A stretch of DNA of 40,765 nt from positions 1-40,765 of the forward strand of contig NZ_BJLR01000027.1 in assembly GCF_006538745.1 (NCBI RefSeq), in the 5' to 3' direction. Source of the DNA: Cellulomonas cellasea. Its GTDB lineage: Bacteria; Actinomycetota; Actinomycetes; Actinomycetales; Cellulomonadaceae. A model generated the notes under the pieces. The model had not been told where the DNA came from. It worked only from the letters and a program-made list of their open reading frames with translations, and ran no database searches. The stretch's first letter is position 1, and each line of letters starts with the position of its first letter. Shown here in pieces: positions 7,829 through 16,723 of this stretch. Both the position numbers and the translations under genes were made by a program.

Positions 7829-8571
7829 GCTTCCACCGCGACGTCGCCGACGGCGTCCACCGCCTCGACGTCGGCCACGTCAGCTGCTACCTGCTCGAGG
7901 GCTCGGGCGGTGGGCTCACGCTCGTCGACGCCGGGCTGCCCGCCGTCTGGCCCGTGCTCGGCTCGGCACTGCGCGAGCTGCGGCGCCGGCCCGAGGACCT
8001 GCACGCCGTCGTGCTCACCCACGCGCACTTCGACCACCTCGGGATCGCCGAGCGCCTGCGCCGGCGCGGCGTCACCGTGTGGGGCCACCTGCACGAGCAC
8101 GAGCTCGCGCGCCACCCCTACCGCTACGACCACGAGCGGACCCGGGCGTCGTACCCGTTCCGCCACCCGAGGGCCGTGCCGATCCTCGGCGGCATGGTCC
8201 GCGCGGGGGCGCTCCAGGTCCGGGCCGTGCGCGAGGTCCGGCCGATGCCGACCGGCGTCCGGCTGCCGGTGCCCGGCGAGCCCGAGGTCGTGTTCAGCCC
8301 CGGGCACACGTGGGGGCACTGCGCGCTGCACGTGCGCGACCGCGACGTGCTGTTCTCCGGCGACGCGCTCGTGACGCTCGACCCCTACACCGCGCACACC
8401 GGCCCCCGGATCATCGCGGGCGCGGCGACCGCCGACAGCGGGCTCGCCCTGCGCTCGCTCGACGCGCTGGCCCGCACCCGCGCGGGACTCGTGCTGCCGG
8501 GGCACGGCGAGCCGTGGACCGGGGGCGTCCGGGCGGCCGCCGCGGAGGCGAGGTCCGTCGGGCCGTCGTGA
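7825..8571 (+). CDS. Metallo-beta-lactamase fold hydrolase
   Basis: A 248-residue MBL-fold enzyme of the glyoxalase II-like group. Metal ligands are visible in order: THAHFDHLG (HxHxDH), SPGHTWGH, SGDAL, and the C-terminal LPGHGEPW. It lacks a signal peptide and acts in the cytoplasm. Its ATG overlaps the dehydrogenase stop by 4 bp. In actinobacteria an MBL hydrolase is often paired with a mycothiol-dependent formaldehyde dehydrogenase, where it would hydrolyse the thioester product. That role is inferred from context only, because this dehydrogenase may not be the thiol-dependent type. Confidence 0.9.
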   Translation: MSFHRDVADGVHRLDVGHVSCYLLEGSGGGLTLVDAGLPAVWPVLGSALRELRRRPEDLHAVVLTHAHFDHLGIAERLRRRGVTVWGHLHEHELARHPYRYDHERTRASYPFRHPRAVPILGGMVRAGALQVRAVREVRPMPTGVRLPVPGEPEVVFSPGHTWGHCALHVRDRDVLFSGDALVTLDPYTAHTGPRIIAGAATADSGLALRSLDALARTRAGLVLPGHGEPWTGGVRAAAAEARSVGPS

Positions 8572-8602
8572 GGCGGTGGTGTCGTGGGTCCGGGCGGCCG
8601 CG

Positions 8603-9064
8603 TCAGTCCCCGAGGTGGGCCACGAGCCGGTCGAGGAACTCCTCGTGCGCGGCCACGACCCGCGGGCGCGCCTCGTCGAGCGGCCACCAGCGCACGACGT
8701 CGAGCTCCGGGAACGTCGCCTGCCGGCCCGAGCGCGGCGGCCACTCCATCGTGAACGTCCCGGGTGTGCCGGCGTCCGGGTCGAGGTCGCCCTCGCGCGC
8801 CCACACCGCGACGACCTTGCCGCCGCGCTGGCGCACCTCGCCGAGCGGGACGTCCGGGCCGGGCGGCGGCGGCTGACCGACCTCCTCGGTGAACTCCCGC
8901 ACGGCGGCGTCGAGCGGCGCCTCGGACGGGGCGTGCTCGCCCTTCGGGATGGTCCACGCGCGCGCGTCCTTGCGCGCCCAGAACGGCCCGCCCATGTGGC
9001 CGAGGAGCACCTCGACGCGCCCGTCGACGCGCCTGTGCAGCAGCAGCCCCGCACTCGTCGCCAC
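8603..9064 (-). CDS. NUDIX hydrolase
   Basis: A 153-residue NUDIX-fold protein. The NUDIX box runs from PKGEHAPSE to REFTEEVGQ and fits GX5EX7REUXEEXGU. The segments TSAGLLLHRR and ARAWTIPKGE are typical of the single-domain family that acts on nucleoside-diphosphate derivatives; the substrate is unknown. The GTG at 9064 is preceded by GGAGAGGGG. A TAGCGT -10-like element lies on the same strand at 9177-9172, which would give a leader of about 100 nt. The gene is convergent with the MBL gene and divergent from the DUF4142 gene. Confidence 0.88.
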   Translation of the reverse strand: MATSAGLLLHRRVDGRVEVLLGHMGGPFWARKDARAWTIPKGEHAPSEAPLDAAVREFTEEVGQPPPPGPDVPLGEVRQRGGKVVAVWAREGDLDPDAGTPGTFTMEWPPRSGRQATFPELDVVRWWPLDEARPRVVAAHEEFLDRLVAHLGD

Positions 9065-9302
9065 GTCCCGCCCCTCTCCGTCGTGCGTGCCGTGCCCCGC
9101 GAGCCGGGCCCGTCGCCGCACCGTGCGTGCCGCCGTGGGCGCCGTCCCGCGCCTGCCGTGCGGCGTCGCCCACGCTAGCCCGGACCCACCGGACCCACGG
9201 CACCCGCGGCGTACGGCGCGCGCTCGCGGCGGACGTGCTGCACAGTGGACGGGTCGCTCGGGCAGACGTGGCGTCGTCGATGAAGACACGCAAGGGGTCC
9301 CC

Positions 9303-9956
9303 ATGCACCTCCTCCGCCGTACCGCCGTCGTCCTGGTCGCCGCCGTGGGCAGCATCGCCCTCGCGGCCGGGCCCGCGGCCGCCGCACCCAACGCGCAGGA
9401 CCAGGAGTTCCTCGTCGGAGCCCACCAGGGCAACCTCGCCGAGATCGCCGCGGGGCAGGCCGCTCTCGCTCAGGCGACCACGCCGCAGGTCAAGGAGATG
9501 GGTCAGATGCTCATCACCGACCACCAGACGCTCGACGGGCAGCTCGTGCCGGTCGCCCAGCAGCTCGCGGTCACCCTGCCCGACGCCCCGAGCGCGAGCC
9601 AGGCCGCCGCGCTCGCGCGCGTGCAGTCGCTCAGCGGGGCCGAGTTCGACAAGGCGTGGGTCGCGCTGCAGATCGAGTCCCACCGGGCCACGCTCGCGCT
9701 GGGTCAGGAGGAGCTCGCCGAGGGCGCCGAGCCGTCGGTCCAGGCGCTCGCGACGGCGTCCGCACCGGTCGTGCAGCATCACCTCGACATGGCGCTCGCC
9801 GCGGCGGGTGCCCTCGGGGTGCCGACGTCGGTCCCGGCCGGGTCGGGCGGCGACGCGGCGACCTCGACGCAGGACCTCGGTCTCGCGGTCGCGGGCGCCG
9901 GTCTCCTCGTGCTCGCCCTGACCGCGCTCGTCGCGGTCCGTCGCCGGCACGCGTGA
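9303..9956 (+). CDS. DUF4142 protein with C-terminal membrane anchor
   Basis: A 217-residue exported protein. A signal peptide (residues 1-27, ending AAGPAAAA) is followed by a helical DUF4142 domain with EFLVGAHQGNLAEIAAGQ and VKEMGQMLITDHQTLDGQL, a ferritin-like bundle of unknown role. The C-terminus has a Gly/Ser/Thr-rich stretch, one hydrophobic helix (about 190-210) and the tail RRRHA. This is the shape of a sortase sorting signal, but there is no LPXTG. A sortase gene starts 16 bp downstream, so the pair may be enzyme and substrate with a divergent motif. Alternatively the helix is a plain membrane anchor. Confidence 0.88.
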   Translation: MHLLRRTAVVLVAAVGSIALAAGPAAAAPNAQDQEFLVGAHQGNLAEIAAGQAALAQATTPQVKEMGQMLITDHQTLDGQLVPVAQQLAVTLPDAPSASQAAALARVQSLSGAEFDKAWVALQIESHRATLALGQEELAEGAEPSVQALATASAPVVQHHLDMALAAAGALGVPTSVPAGSGGDAATSTQDLGLAVAGAGLLVLALTALVAVRRRHA

Positions 9957-9972
9957 GCGGGACGGCACGGGC

Positions 9973-10800
9973 ATGACCGGCACGCGGCCGACGGGTCCGC
10001 CCGCCGGCCGCGTGCCCCCGCCCGGTGCCCCGGACCGCGCACCGGGGCGCCTGGGCGTGCGGCTCGCCGCCGCCGCCGGTGTGACCGCCGTCGCGGTCGG
10101 GGGCTGGCTGGCGCTGCAGCCCGGCGAGTTCGCCGCCGCCGACGCGGGGGTCGTGCCCGACTCGGGCACGACGAGCGGTGGCCTCGACGACCGGGGTCCG
10201 GCCGGGGTGGCCGCCTCGCCACCGCTGCGGGGCGACGCGGACCCCCGCACCTCCGGGCCGTCGTGGGTCACGAGGCTGCCCGCCCCGCCCGCGCCCGCCG
10301 CGCCGGCCCCCGCGCCCGCCGCGGCGCAGCCTGTCGCGGTGCCCGCAGCGCAGCCCGCTGCGGTGCCCGTGCACCTCGAGGTGGCGGGGCGGGACCGCCC
10401 CGTCGAGGTCGTCCCGGTCGGGGTCGAGCCCACGGGCGCGATCGTCGTCCCGGACGACCCGGACGTGCTCGGCTGGTGGCAGTCGGGGCCCGGCGTGGGC
10501 GCCGCGGCGGGCAGCACCGTGCTCGTCGGGCACCTCGACGTCCCGGGCGACCTCGGCGTCATGCGCGCGCTCGCGGTGCTGCCGGTCGACGCGACGGTGA
10601 CGCTGACCGACGGCCAGGGCGGCTCGGCGACGTACCGGGTCGCGGCGCGCCGCACGTTCAGCAAGGACGACGGGCTGCCCACCGACCTCTTCCGCACCGA
10701 CGGCGCGCCGCAGCTCGTGCTCGTGACGTGCGGCGGCGCGTTCGACACCCGGACCGGGCACTACGCCGACAACGTCGTCGTCTACGCCGTCCCGGCGTGA
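9973..10800 (+). CDS. Class F-like sortase
   Basis: A 275-residue sortase. One N-terminal transmembrane helix (about 28-47) is followed by a long Pro/Ala linker and the catalytic domain (about 135-275). The catalytic His is in VLVGHLD (H187) and the catalytic Cys in LVTCGG (C253). The end, GHYADNVVVYA, matches the class F pattern, but many relatives read YRDN where this has YADN (A265); the nearest Arg is R260 in FDTRTG. Sortases cut a C-terminal motif of exported proteins and attach them to the cell surface. It follows the DUF4142 gene by 16 bp and is followed by a hairpin. Confidence 0.88.
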   Translation: MTGTRPTGPPAGRVPPPGAPDRAPGRLGVRLAAAAGVTAVAVGGWLALQPGEFAAADAGVVPDSGTTSGGLDDRGPAGVAASPPLRGDADPRTSGPSWVTRLPAPPAPAAPAPAPAAAQPVAVPAAQPAAVPVHLEVAGRDRPVEVVPVGVEPTGAIVVPDDPDVLGWWQSGPGVGAAAGSTVLVGHLDVPGDLGVMRALAVLPVDATVTLTDGQGGSATYRVAARRTFSKDDGLPTDLFRTDGAPQLVLVTCGGAFDTRTGHYADNVVVYAVPA

Positions 10801-10805
10801 GCGAG

Positions 10806-10824
10806 GCGGGCGTCCGGCGCCCGC
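10806..10824 (+). terminator. Hairpin after the sortase gene
   Basis: GCGGGCG, loop TCCGG, CGCCCGC, beginning 6 bp after the sortase stop. A second, bulged hairpin (GTGGG..GCCGC / GCGGC CCCAC) follows at 10868-10896. The rest of the 210-bp gap up to 11010 shows no convincing gene. Confidence 0.55.
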
Positions 10825-11010
10825 TGCACCGCCGCGTCCGCGCCGCTGCGCGTGCGGTGCGCTGTGCGTGGGGCGCCGCACCACCGGCGGCCCCACCCCG
10901 CGTGCGGCGCAGGCCCATGACCGAGGTCGTGGCGTCGTCCGGCGCACAGGCCCTCGGGCCGGGTCGCCCCTCGACACCCGCGCCGGGCACGGACGTGGCA
11001 CCGTGGGCCG

Positions 11011-11664
11011 GTGACCACCTCCCCCGCGCACGACGCGCTGCACGTCGTCGACTGGCGGCGCCGCGTCGCCCGCCTCTACGCCGAGGTGCGCCACGCCGCG
11101 GTCGACGACCCGGTCGTCGGGCACGCGCTGTGGGTCACCGGCCGTGACGAGCTGTTCGCGGAGCACCCGGCGTCGCCCCTCGACCCGGCCGCCAGGGCGG
11201 CGTTCGCAGGGCTCGACGTCGCGCCGTACGACCCGGCGTTCCGCTTCGAGGCGGAGGTGCTGACGGCACCGGGCCGCCGGCTCGAGGTCCCGACGGGGAC
11301 CGACGGCGTCGTGCCGTTCGAGGAGGTCGGCCGGGTCGCGCTCGGTGCGCTCGGGACGCTGTCGCTGTGGGCGCTGCGCAGCTACGGCGGCGGGCTGTTC
11401 GTGCCGTGCAAGGACGCCACGGCGGGTCGGCCCGGCGGCACCTACGGCGGCGGCCGGTACGTGCTGGACACGACCAAGGGCGCCGACCTCGGGAGCACCG
11501 GCGGCCCCGGCGCTCGCGTCGTCGTCGACCTGAACTTCGCCTACAACCCGTCGTGCGCCTACGACCCCGCGTGGGCGTGCCCGCTCGCGCCGCCCGAGAA
11601 CACCCTCGACGCCCCCGTGCCGGTCGGGGAGCTCGTCCCGCACGCCGCGCTCGTCGCGTCCTGA
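11011..11664 (+). CDS. DUF1684 domain protein
   Basis: A 217-residue cytoplasmic protein of the DUF1684 family. The conserved C-terminal signature is visible: DLNFAYNPSCAYDP, then ACPLAPPENTLDAPVPVGE. The middle has RLEVPTGTDG and the glycine-rich GGTYGGGRYVLDTTKGA. Family members are widespread in actinobacteria; I know of no established activity. The GTG start has no clear ribosome binding site. CACCGT ends 6 bp before it and could be a weak -10 of a leaderless transcript. The gene stands alone and is convergent with the antiporter gene, the 22-bp tandem repeat lying between them. Confidence 0.85.
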   Translation: MTTSPAHDALHVVDWRRRVARLYAEVRHAAVDDPVVGHALWVTGRDELFAEHPASPLDPAARAAFAGLDVAPYDPAFRFEAEVLTAPGRRLEVPTGTDGVVPFEEVGRVALGALGTLSLWALRSYGGGLFVPCKDATAGRPGGTYGGGRYVLDTTKGADLGSTGGPGARVVVDLNFAYNPSCAYDPAWACPLAPPENTLDAPVPVGELVPHAALVAS

Positions 11665-11735
11665 GCGCCGGCTCCACCGGGCGACAGCCGCGCGGGCGCG
11701 GCACCGGCCCGCCCGCACGCCCCCGCGCACGAGGC

Positions 11736-11845
11736 GCGACGCCGGACCCGCGTTCCGGCGACGCCGGACCCGCGTGCCCGCGACGTCGGACCCGCGTGCC
11801 CGCGAGGCCGGACCCGCGTGCCCGCGCTGTCAGACCGGCGTGCCC
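11736..11845. repeat. 22-bp tandem repeat, five units, entering the antiporter 3' end
   Basis: Five contiguous 22-bp units begin at 11736, 11758, 11780, 11802 and 11824. Each starts GCG, carries a GGACCCGCG core and ends GTGCCC or TTCCG. Units 1-4 differ from each other at one to four positions; unit 5 is more diverged and contains the last codons and stop of the minus-strand antiporter gene (stop at 11830). There are no spacers between units, so this is not a CRISPR array. Confidence 0.85.
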
Positions 11846-13134
11846 GCGATCGTGACCTCGTCCTTCTCGTCGGCGGCGCGCGCGCGGCGGCGGTCGAGCG
11901 CGGCCATCACGGGCGTCGCGCCGATGCCGTGCAGCACGATCGACCCGACGACGACGAGGCCCGCGATCCCCCACAGCTCGCCCTCGCCGGGGAACGTCGC
12001 GTGCTCGAGCGCGTACGCCACGTAGTAGAGCGTCCCGACGCCGCGCACCCCGAAGAACGCGATCACCGCGCGCTCGCCGGGCCCGGTCTTCCCCGGGGTC
12101 AGCGCGATCCACCCCGCGAGCGGCCGGATCACGAGCAGGAACGCCGCCGCGACCCCGACCTCCGCCCAGCCGAGCTCGTCGAGCAGCCCGCGCGCGACCG
12201 CCCCGCCCAGCAGCACCACGACGGCGACGGTCAGCAGCCGCTCGATCTGCTCGACGAACTTGTGCAGCACCGCGTGGTAGCCGTGCTGGCGCTCGGCCGT
12301 CCGCAGAGTGCACGCGCACACGAACACCGCGACGAACCCGTAGCCCTCCGCGAGCTCGGCGGCGCCGTACGCGAGGAACGTCGCGGCCAGCGCCACGAAC
12401 CCCTCGGCCTTCTCCGTCAGCCCGAGCTTGTCCGCGACGGTCGAGAAGAAGATGCGCCCCAGCGCCCAGCCGACCGCGACCCCGGCGAGGACCCCGAGGC
12501 CGATCCGCCAGGCGACGTCGACCAGCAGCCACTCCGGGACCCACTCACCGGGTCCCTCCTGTGCCGCGGCGGCCGCGCTGAGCGCGATGGCGAGGTACGT
12601 GAACGGGAACGCGAGGCCGTCGTTGAGGCCGGCCTCGGACGTGAGCGCGAAGCGTGCCTCGTCGTCCGCGGCCTCGCCGTCGGTGACCGGCTCGCTGACC
12701 TGGACCTCCGTCGCGAGCACCGGGTCGGTCGGGGCGAGCGCGGCGGCGATCAGCACGGCGCTCGCGGCGCCGAGCCCGAGGACCGCCCAGCCCAGCACGC
12801 CGACCGCGAGCATCGACAGCGGCATCGCGATCGCGAGCAGGCGCCACGTCGTCGACCACGTCCGCCACCCGAGCGGGCGGTTGAGCGCGAGCCCCGCGCC
12901 CATGAGCGAGACGATCACGCACACCTCGGTGAGGTGCTCGGTGATGCTGCCGTGCTCGAGCGGGTCGGGGTCGGGCAGCCCGGGCAGGACCGTGAAGCCG
13001 ACGAAGCCGGCGGCGAGGAACACCATCGGCATCGACACCGGCGCCCGGCCGAGGATGCGGGGCAGGAGGGCGGCCGCGAGGGTCGCGAGGCCGATGGCAG
13101 CGAAGAGGCCGCCCGGGCCCTCGAACTCGATCAC
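11830..13134 (-). CDS. Cation/proton antiporter, CPA1 (NhaP-like)
   Basis: A 434-residue polytopic membrane protein with about 12 hydrophobic helices. Typical CPA1 motifs are APTDPVLATEVQV and SEAGLNDGLAFPF (ion-binding ND), with GVRGVGTLYYVAYAL near the end. It would exchange Na+ or K+ for H+ across the cytoplasmic membrane. The C-terminal tail is short and charged (RRRARAADEKDEVT) and its last codons are encoded by a unit of the 22-bp tandem repeat. The GTG at 13134 is preceded by TACGCT at a 6-bp distance, so a leaderless mRNA is likely. It is the downstream neighbour of the pentapeptide-repeat gene, but has its own promoter. Confidence 0.92.
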   Translation of the reverse strand: MIEFEGPGGLFAAIGLATLAAALLPRILGRAPVSMPMVFLAAGFVGFTVLPGLPDPDPLEHGSITEHLTEVCVIVSLMGAGLALNRPLGWRTWSTTWRLLAIAMPLSMLAVGVLGWAVLGLGAASAVLIAAALAPTDPVLATEVQVSEPVTDGEAADDEARFALTSEAGLNDGLAFPFTYLAIALSAAAAAQEGPGEWVPEWLLVDVAWRIGLGVLAGVAVGWALGRIFFSTVADKLGLTEKAEGFVALAATFLAYGAAELAEGYGFVAVFVCACTLRTAERQHGYHAVLHKFVEQIERLLTVAVVVLLGGAVARGLLDELGWAEVGVAAAFLLVIRPLAGWIALTPGKTGPGERAVIAFFGVRGVGTLYYVAYALEHATFPGEGELWGIAGLVVVGSIVLHGIGATPVMAALDRRRARAADEKDEVTIAGTPV

Positions 13135-13140
13135 CGCGTG

Positions 13141-13146
13141 AGCGTA
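13141..13146 (-). promoter_or_regulatory. -10 element of a leaderless promoter (TACGCT)
   Basis: On the minus strand TACGCT is followed by exactly 6 bp and the GTG start of the antiporter. No Shine-Dalgarno sequence is present, which fits a leaderless transcript. Confidence 0.5.
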
Positions 13147-13155
13147 GGCGCGGGA

Positions 13156-14100
13156 TCAGCGCCGCGCGCGCCGGGACCTCGTGGCGCGCGAGCGCGGCGG
13201 GACCGGCAGACGCTCGGCCGACCAGTGCGAGGGCCGCTCGAGCCCGGTCGGCAGGCGCGTGGCGGCGTCCCCGCGCGCGGCGTTCACCTGCGACTGGGTG
13301 AGGAAGAGCGTGTCGGTGAGGTCGGCTCCCGCGAGGTCGGCACCGCGCAGGTCCGCACCGACGAGGTCGGCGAGCCGCAGGTCCGCGCCGCGCAGGTCCG
13401 CCCCGACGAGCAGCGCCCCGGCGAGGGCTGCACCGCGCAGGTCGACCCCGCGCAGGTCGGCGCCGAGCAGGTCCGCTCCGCGGTGGTCGGCGGTCCGCGG
13501 GCCCACGGCCGACCGCACGAGCGCGCTCGCCCGGCGCAGCGTCGCGGCGACGTCGTCGCGGTGCGGGCCGACGTCGAGGGCGCGCAGCACCGACGGGGCC
13601 GACCGCGCGAGCCGCTCGGTCTCGGCGAGGTGGCGGGCGAGCTCCGCGTGCACCGGGGCGGCGCCGGGGAGATCGAGGGCGGCCGTGAGGTAGAAGAGCA
13701 GCTCGTGGAGCTGGCGCGCGACCGGGAAGACCGCGAACATCTCCTCGGCGAGCGCGGGGTCGGACCGCCAGTCGCGGCCGCCGAAGGTGAGCTGCACGAC
13801 GTCCTGACCCGCGCCGAAGCAGTCGTACACGGTGCACCCCGGGAAGCCGCGCTCGCGCAGCCGGGCGTGGATGCCGCAGCGCGCGTCGGGCTGCAGGTGC
13901 AGGCACGGCGTCGCGGCCGGCTTGGTGAACGCGAAGTCCGACGACGCGACGAACGCCGGCACGACGCAGCACAGGCCCGCGCACCGCGCGCAGTCGGCCC
14001 GCAGCGCGAGCGGCTCGGCAGGTGCGGCTGGGTCGGCGTCCACCCGCACATCGTGCCGCACCGAGGGACCACCACCGGGCACGGCCGGGAGGCGCGGCAT
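13156..14100 (-). CDS. Pentapeptide-repeat protein with N-terminal cysteine cluster
   Basis: Up to 314 residues. The N-terminal part has a cysteine-rich module (CARCAGLCC, then [22 protein letters not shown]) like the metal-binding YkgJ-type cluster. A helical middle follows, then about fourteen pentapeptide repeats of the A(D)LXX type (residues about 215-285), which should form a right-handed beta-helix. The tail is basic ([12 protein letters not shown]). The family occurs widely in actinobacteria; its function is unknown. The start is uncertain: the ATG at 14100 overlaps the promoter of the divergent gene, and in-frame GTGs at 14049 and 14043 lie closer to the conserved region, the latter with CACGAT 6 bp upstream. 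Confidence 0.8.
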   Translation of the reverse strand: MPRLPAVPGGGPSVRHDVRVDADPAAPAEPLALRADCARCAGLCCVVPAFVASSDFAFTKPAATPCLHLQPDARCGIHARLRERGFPGCTVYDCFGAGQDVVQLTFGGRDWRSDPALAEEMFAVFPVARQLHELLFYLTAALDLPGAAPVHAELARHLAETERLARSAPSVLRALDVGPHRDDVAATLRRASALVRSAVGPRTADHRGADLLGADLRGVDLRGAALAGALLVGADLRGADLRLADLVGADLRGADLAGADLTDTLFLTQSQVNAARGDAATRLPTGLERPSHWSAERLPVPPRSRATRSRRARR

Positions 14101-14105
14101 AGCGT
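14100..14105 (+). promoter_or_regulatory. -10 element of a leaderless promoter (TAGCGT)
   Basis: TAGCGT is followed by 6 bp and the ATG of the NAD(P)-binding protein gene. It is the same hexamer as in front of the methyltransferase at 1890 and there is no ribosome binding site. Confidence 0.55.
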
Positions 14106-14111
14106 GGCCGG

Positions 14112-14789
14112 ATGCGCATCGTCATCGCCGGTGGCCACGGCCAGATCGCCCGCCGCCTGTCCCGTCTCCTGTCCGCCCGCGGCGACGAGCCCGTCGCGCT
14201 CGTCCGCAACCCCGACCACACCGCGGACGTGACCGCCGACGGCGCCGTCCCCGTGGTGCTCGACCTCGAGCGTGCGAGCGCCGAGCAGCTCGCGGCGCAC
14301 CTCGTCGGCGCCGACGCCGTGGTCTTCGCGGCGGGCGCCGGCCCGGGCAGCGGCGCGGCCCGCAAGGACTCGATGGACCGCGGGGGCGCCGTGCTGCTCG
14401 CGGACGCCGCGCTGCTCGCCGGCGTGCGCCGGTACGTGCTCGTGTCCTCGATGGGCGTCGACGAGGTGGACGGGGTGCAGGACGAGGTGTTCGCCGCCTA
14501 CCTGCGCGCCAAGGCGGCGGCCGAGGACGAGGTGCGTCGCCGCCCGCTCGACTGGACGGTGCTGCGTCCCGGCGGGCTGACCGACGACCCCGGGACCGGG
14601 CGCGTCTCCCTCGAGCCGAAGGTCGGACGCGGGTCGGTCCCGCGGGACGACGTCGCGGCGGTCCTGCTGTCCCTGCTCGACGAGGCGTCGAGCATCGGGC
14701 TCGTCCTCGAGCTCGTGAGCGGGGACGACGTCGTGGACGCCGCGGTGCAGGCGGCCGGTCGCTCGGAGCCGGGCGACGGCTCCATCTGA
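14112..14789 (+). CDS. NAD(P)-binding protein, atypical short-chain dehydrogenase
   Basis: A 225-residue Rossmann-fold protein of the NAD(P)H-binding (NmrA/YwnB-like) group. The nucleotide site is [12 protein letters not shown] (a GGxGxI variant), followed by ALVRNPDH for the adenosine phosphate, [10 protein letters not shown], and VLVSSMGVD. The usual YxxxK is represented by YLRAKAAAE. Members are reductases or redox sensors; the substrate is unknown. It starts at ATG 14112 directly behind a TAGCGT element, so the mRNA is probably leaderless. It is divergent from the pentapeptide-repeat gene. Confidence 0.88.
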   Translation: MRIVIAGGHGQIARRLSRLLSARGDEPVALVRNPDHTADVTADGAVPVVLDLERASAEQLAAHLVGADAVVFAAGAGPGSGAARKDSMDRGGAVLLADAALLAGVRRYVLVSSMGVDEVDGVQDEVFAAYLRAKAAAEDEVRRRPLDWTVLRPGGLTDDPGTGRVSLEPKVGRGSVPRDDVAAVLLSLLDEASSIGLVLELVSGDDVVDAAVQAAGRSEPGDGSI

Positions 14790-14877
14790 GGGTCCCGCCG
14801 CTGGTGAGGGGCTCGCGCGGCCTGGCTGGGGCACGCCCGCGGGCGTCCCGCGACGATCGAACCATGACCGACAGCGG

Positions 14878-14896
14878 CCGCCGATAGTTTCGGCGG
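14878..14896. other. Hairpin after the NAD(P)-binding gene
   Basis: CCGCCGA, loop TAGTT, TCGGCGG: a perfect 7-bp stem 89 bp after the stop at 14789. It may terminate the upstream transcript or act as an attenuator for the xylanase promoter region. The loop contains the TAG of the possible 7-codon ORF. Confidence 0.4.
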
Positions 14897-14934
14897 TCAG
14901 CAGTTGTGTGGAAAAATCGTTTAGGCACGTCTTT

Positions 14935-14961
14935 CCGCAGGTCAGGTAACACCGCAGGTCA
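14935..14961 (+). repeat. 10-bp direct repeat upstream of the CebR-like box
   Basis: CCGCAGGTCA occurs at 14935-14944 and again at 14952-14961, 17 bp from start to start. The pair lies just upstream of the TACCCT -10-like element (14964-14969), where an activator would bind. The protein that would bind is unknown. Confidence 0.5.
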
Positions 14962-14968
14962 CATACCC

Positions 14969-14982
14969 TGGGAGGGTTCCCA
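14969..14982. promoter_or_regulatory. CebR/CelR-like operator
   Basis: TGGGAGGGTTCCCA matches 12 of 14 positions of the established CebR/CelR box TGGGAGCGCTCCCA, through which LacI-family repressors control cellulase and cellobiose-uptake genes in Streptomyces and Thermobifida. The outer arms TGGGA/TCCCA are intact; only the centre deviates. A TACCCT -10-like hexamer overlaps its first base, so bound repressor would cover the transcription start. It lies 131 bp before the xylanase ATG. The regulator gene is not in the window. Confidence 0.65.
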
Positions 14983-15030
14983 CCGGCGACCTGCGCCGCC
15001 CTGACCTCGTTGTCGCAACTTTCGCCGCTA

Positions 15031-16528
<1,498 letters not shown>

Positions 16529-16599
16529 GGCAGGTCACCCCGAGCCTCACGGGCCCTCGTGACGGGACAGGTCCCGCGGGCTGACGTGAGCACCTGAAG

Positions 16600-16639
16600 G
16601 ACGGGCGGGCCGGCACCGAGAGGTGCCGACCCGCCCGTC
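16600..16639. terminator. Strong bidirectional terminator hairpin
   Basis: GACGGGCGGG, one mismatch, CGGCACC, loop GAGA, GGTGCCG, mismatch, CCCGCCCGTC: 17 paired bases with a GNRA tetraloop. It lies between the convergent xylanase and symporter genes and can serve both. Confidence 0.8.
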
Positions 16640-16723
16640 ATCGCGTCCGGACCCGCGCGCCGCACGTCCGCCGGCCTCGCGGACCCGGGCCGCGCCGGCA
16701 CCCGGCCGGCAGGACCTCCGCGC

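Noticed and set aside
10917-11147. Possible small ORF between the sortase and DUF1684 genes
   Set aside because: It runs into the DUF1684 gene in another frame, lacks a ribosome binding site, and its product is Arg/Pro-rich shadow sequence.
11736-11845. CRISPR-like repeat array
   Set aside because: The 22-bp units are contiguous, with no unique spacers, and no cas genes are nearby.
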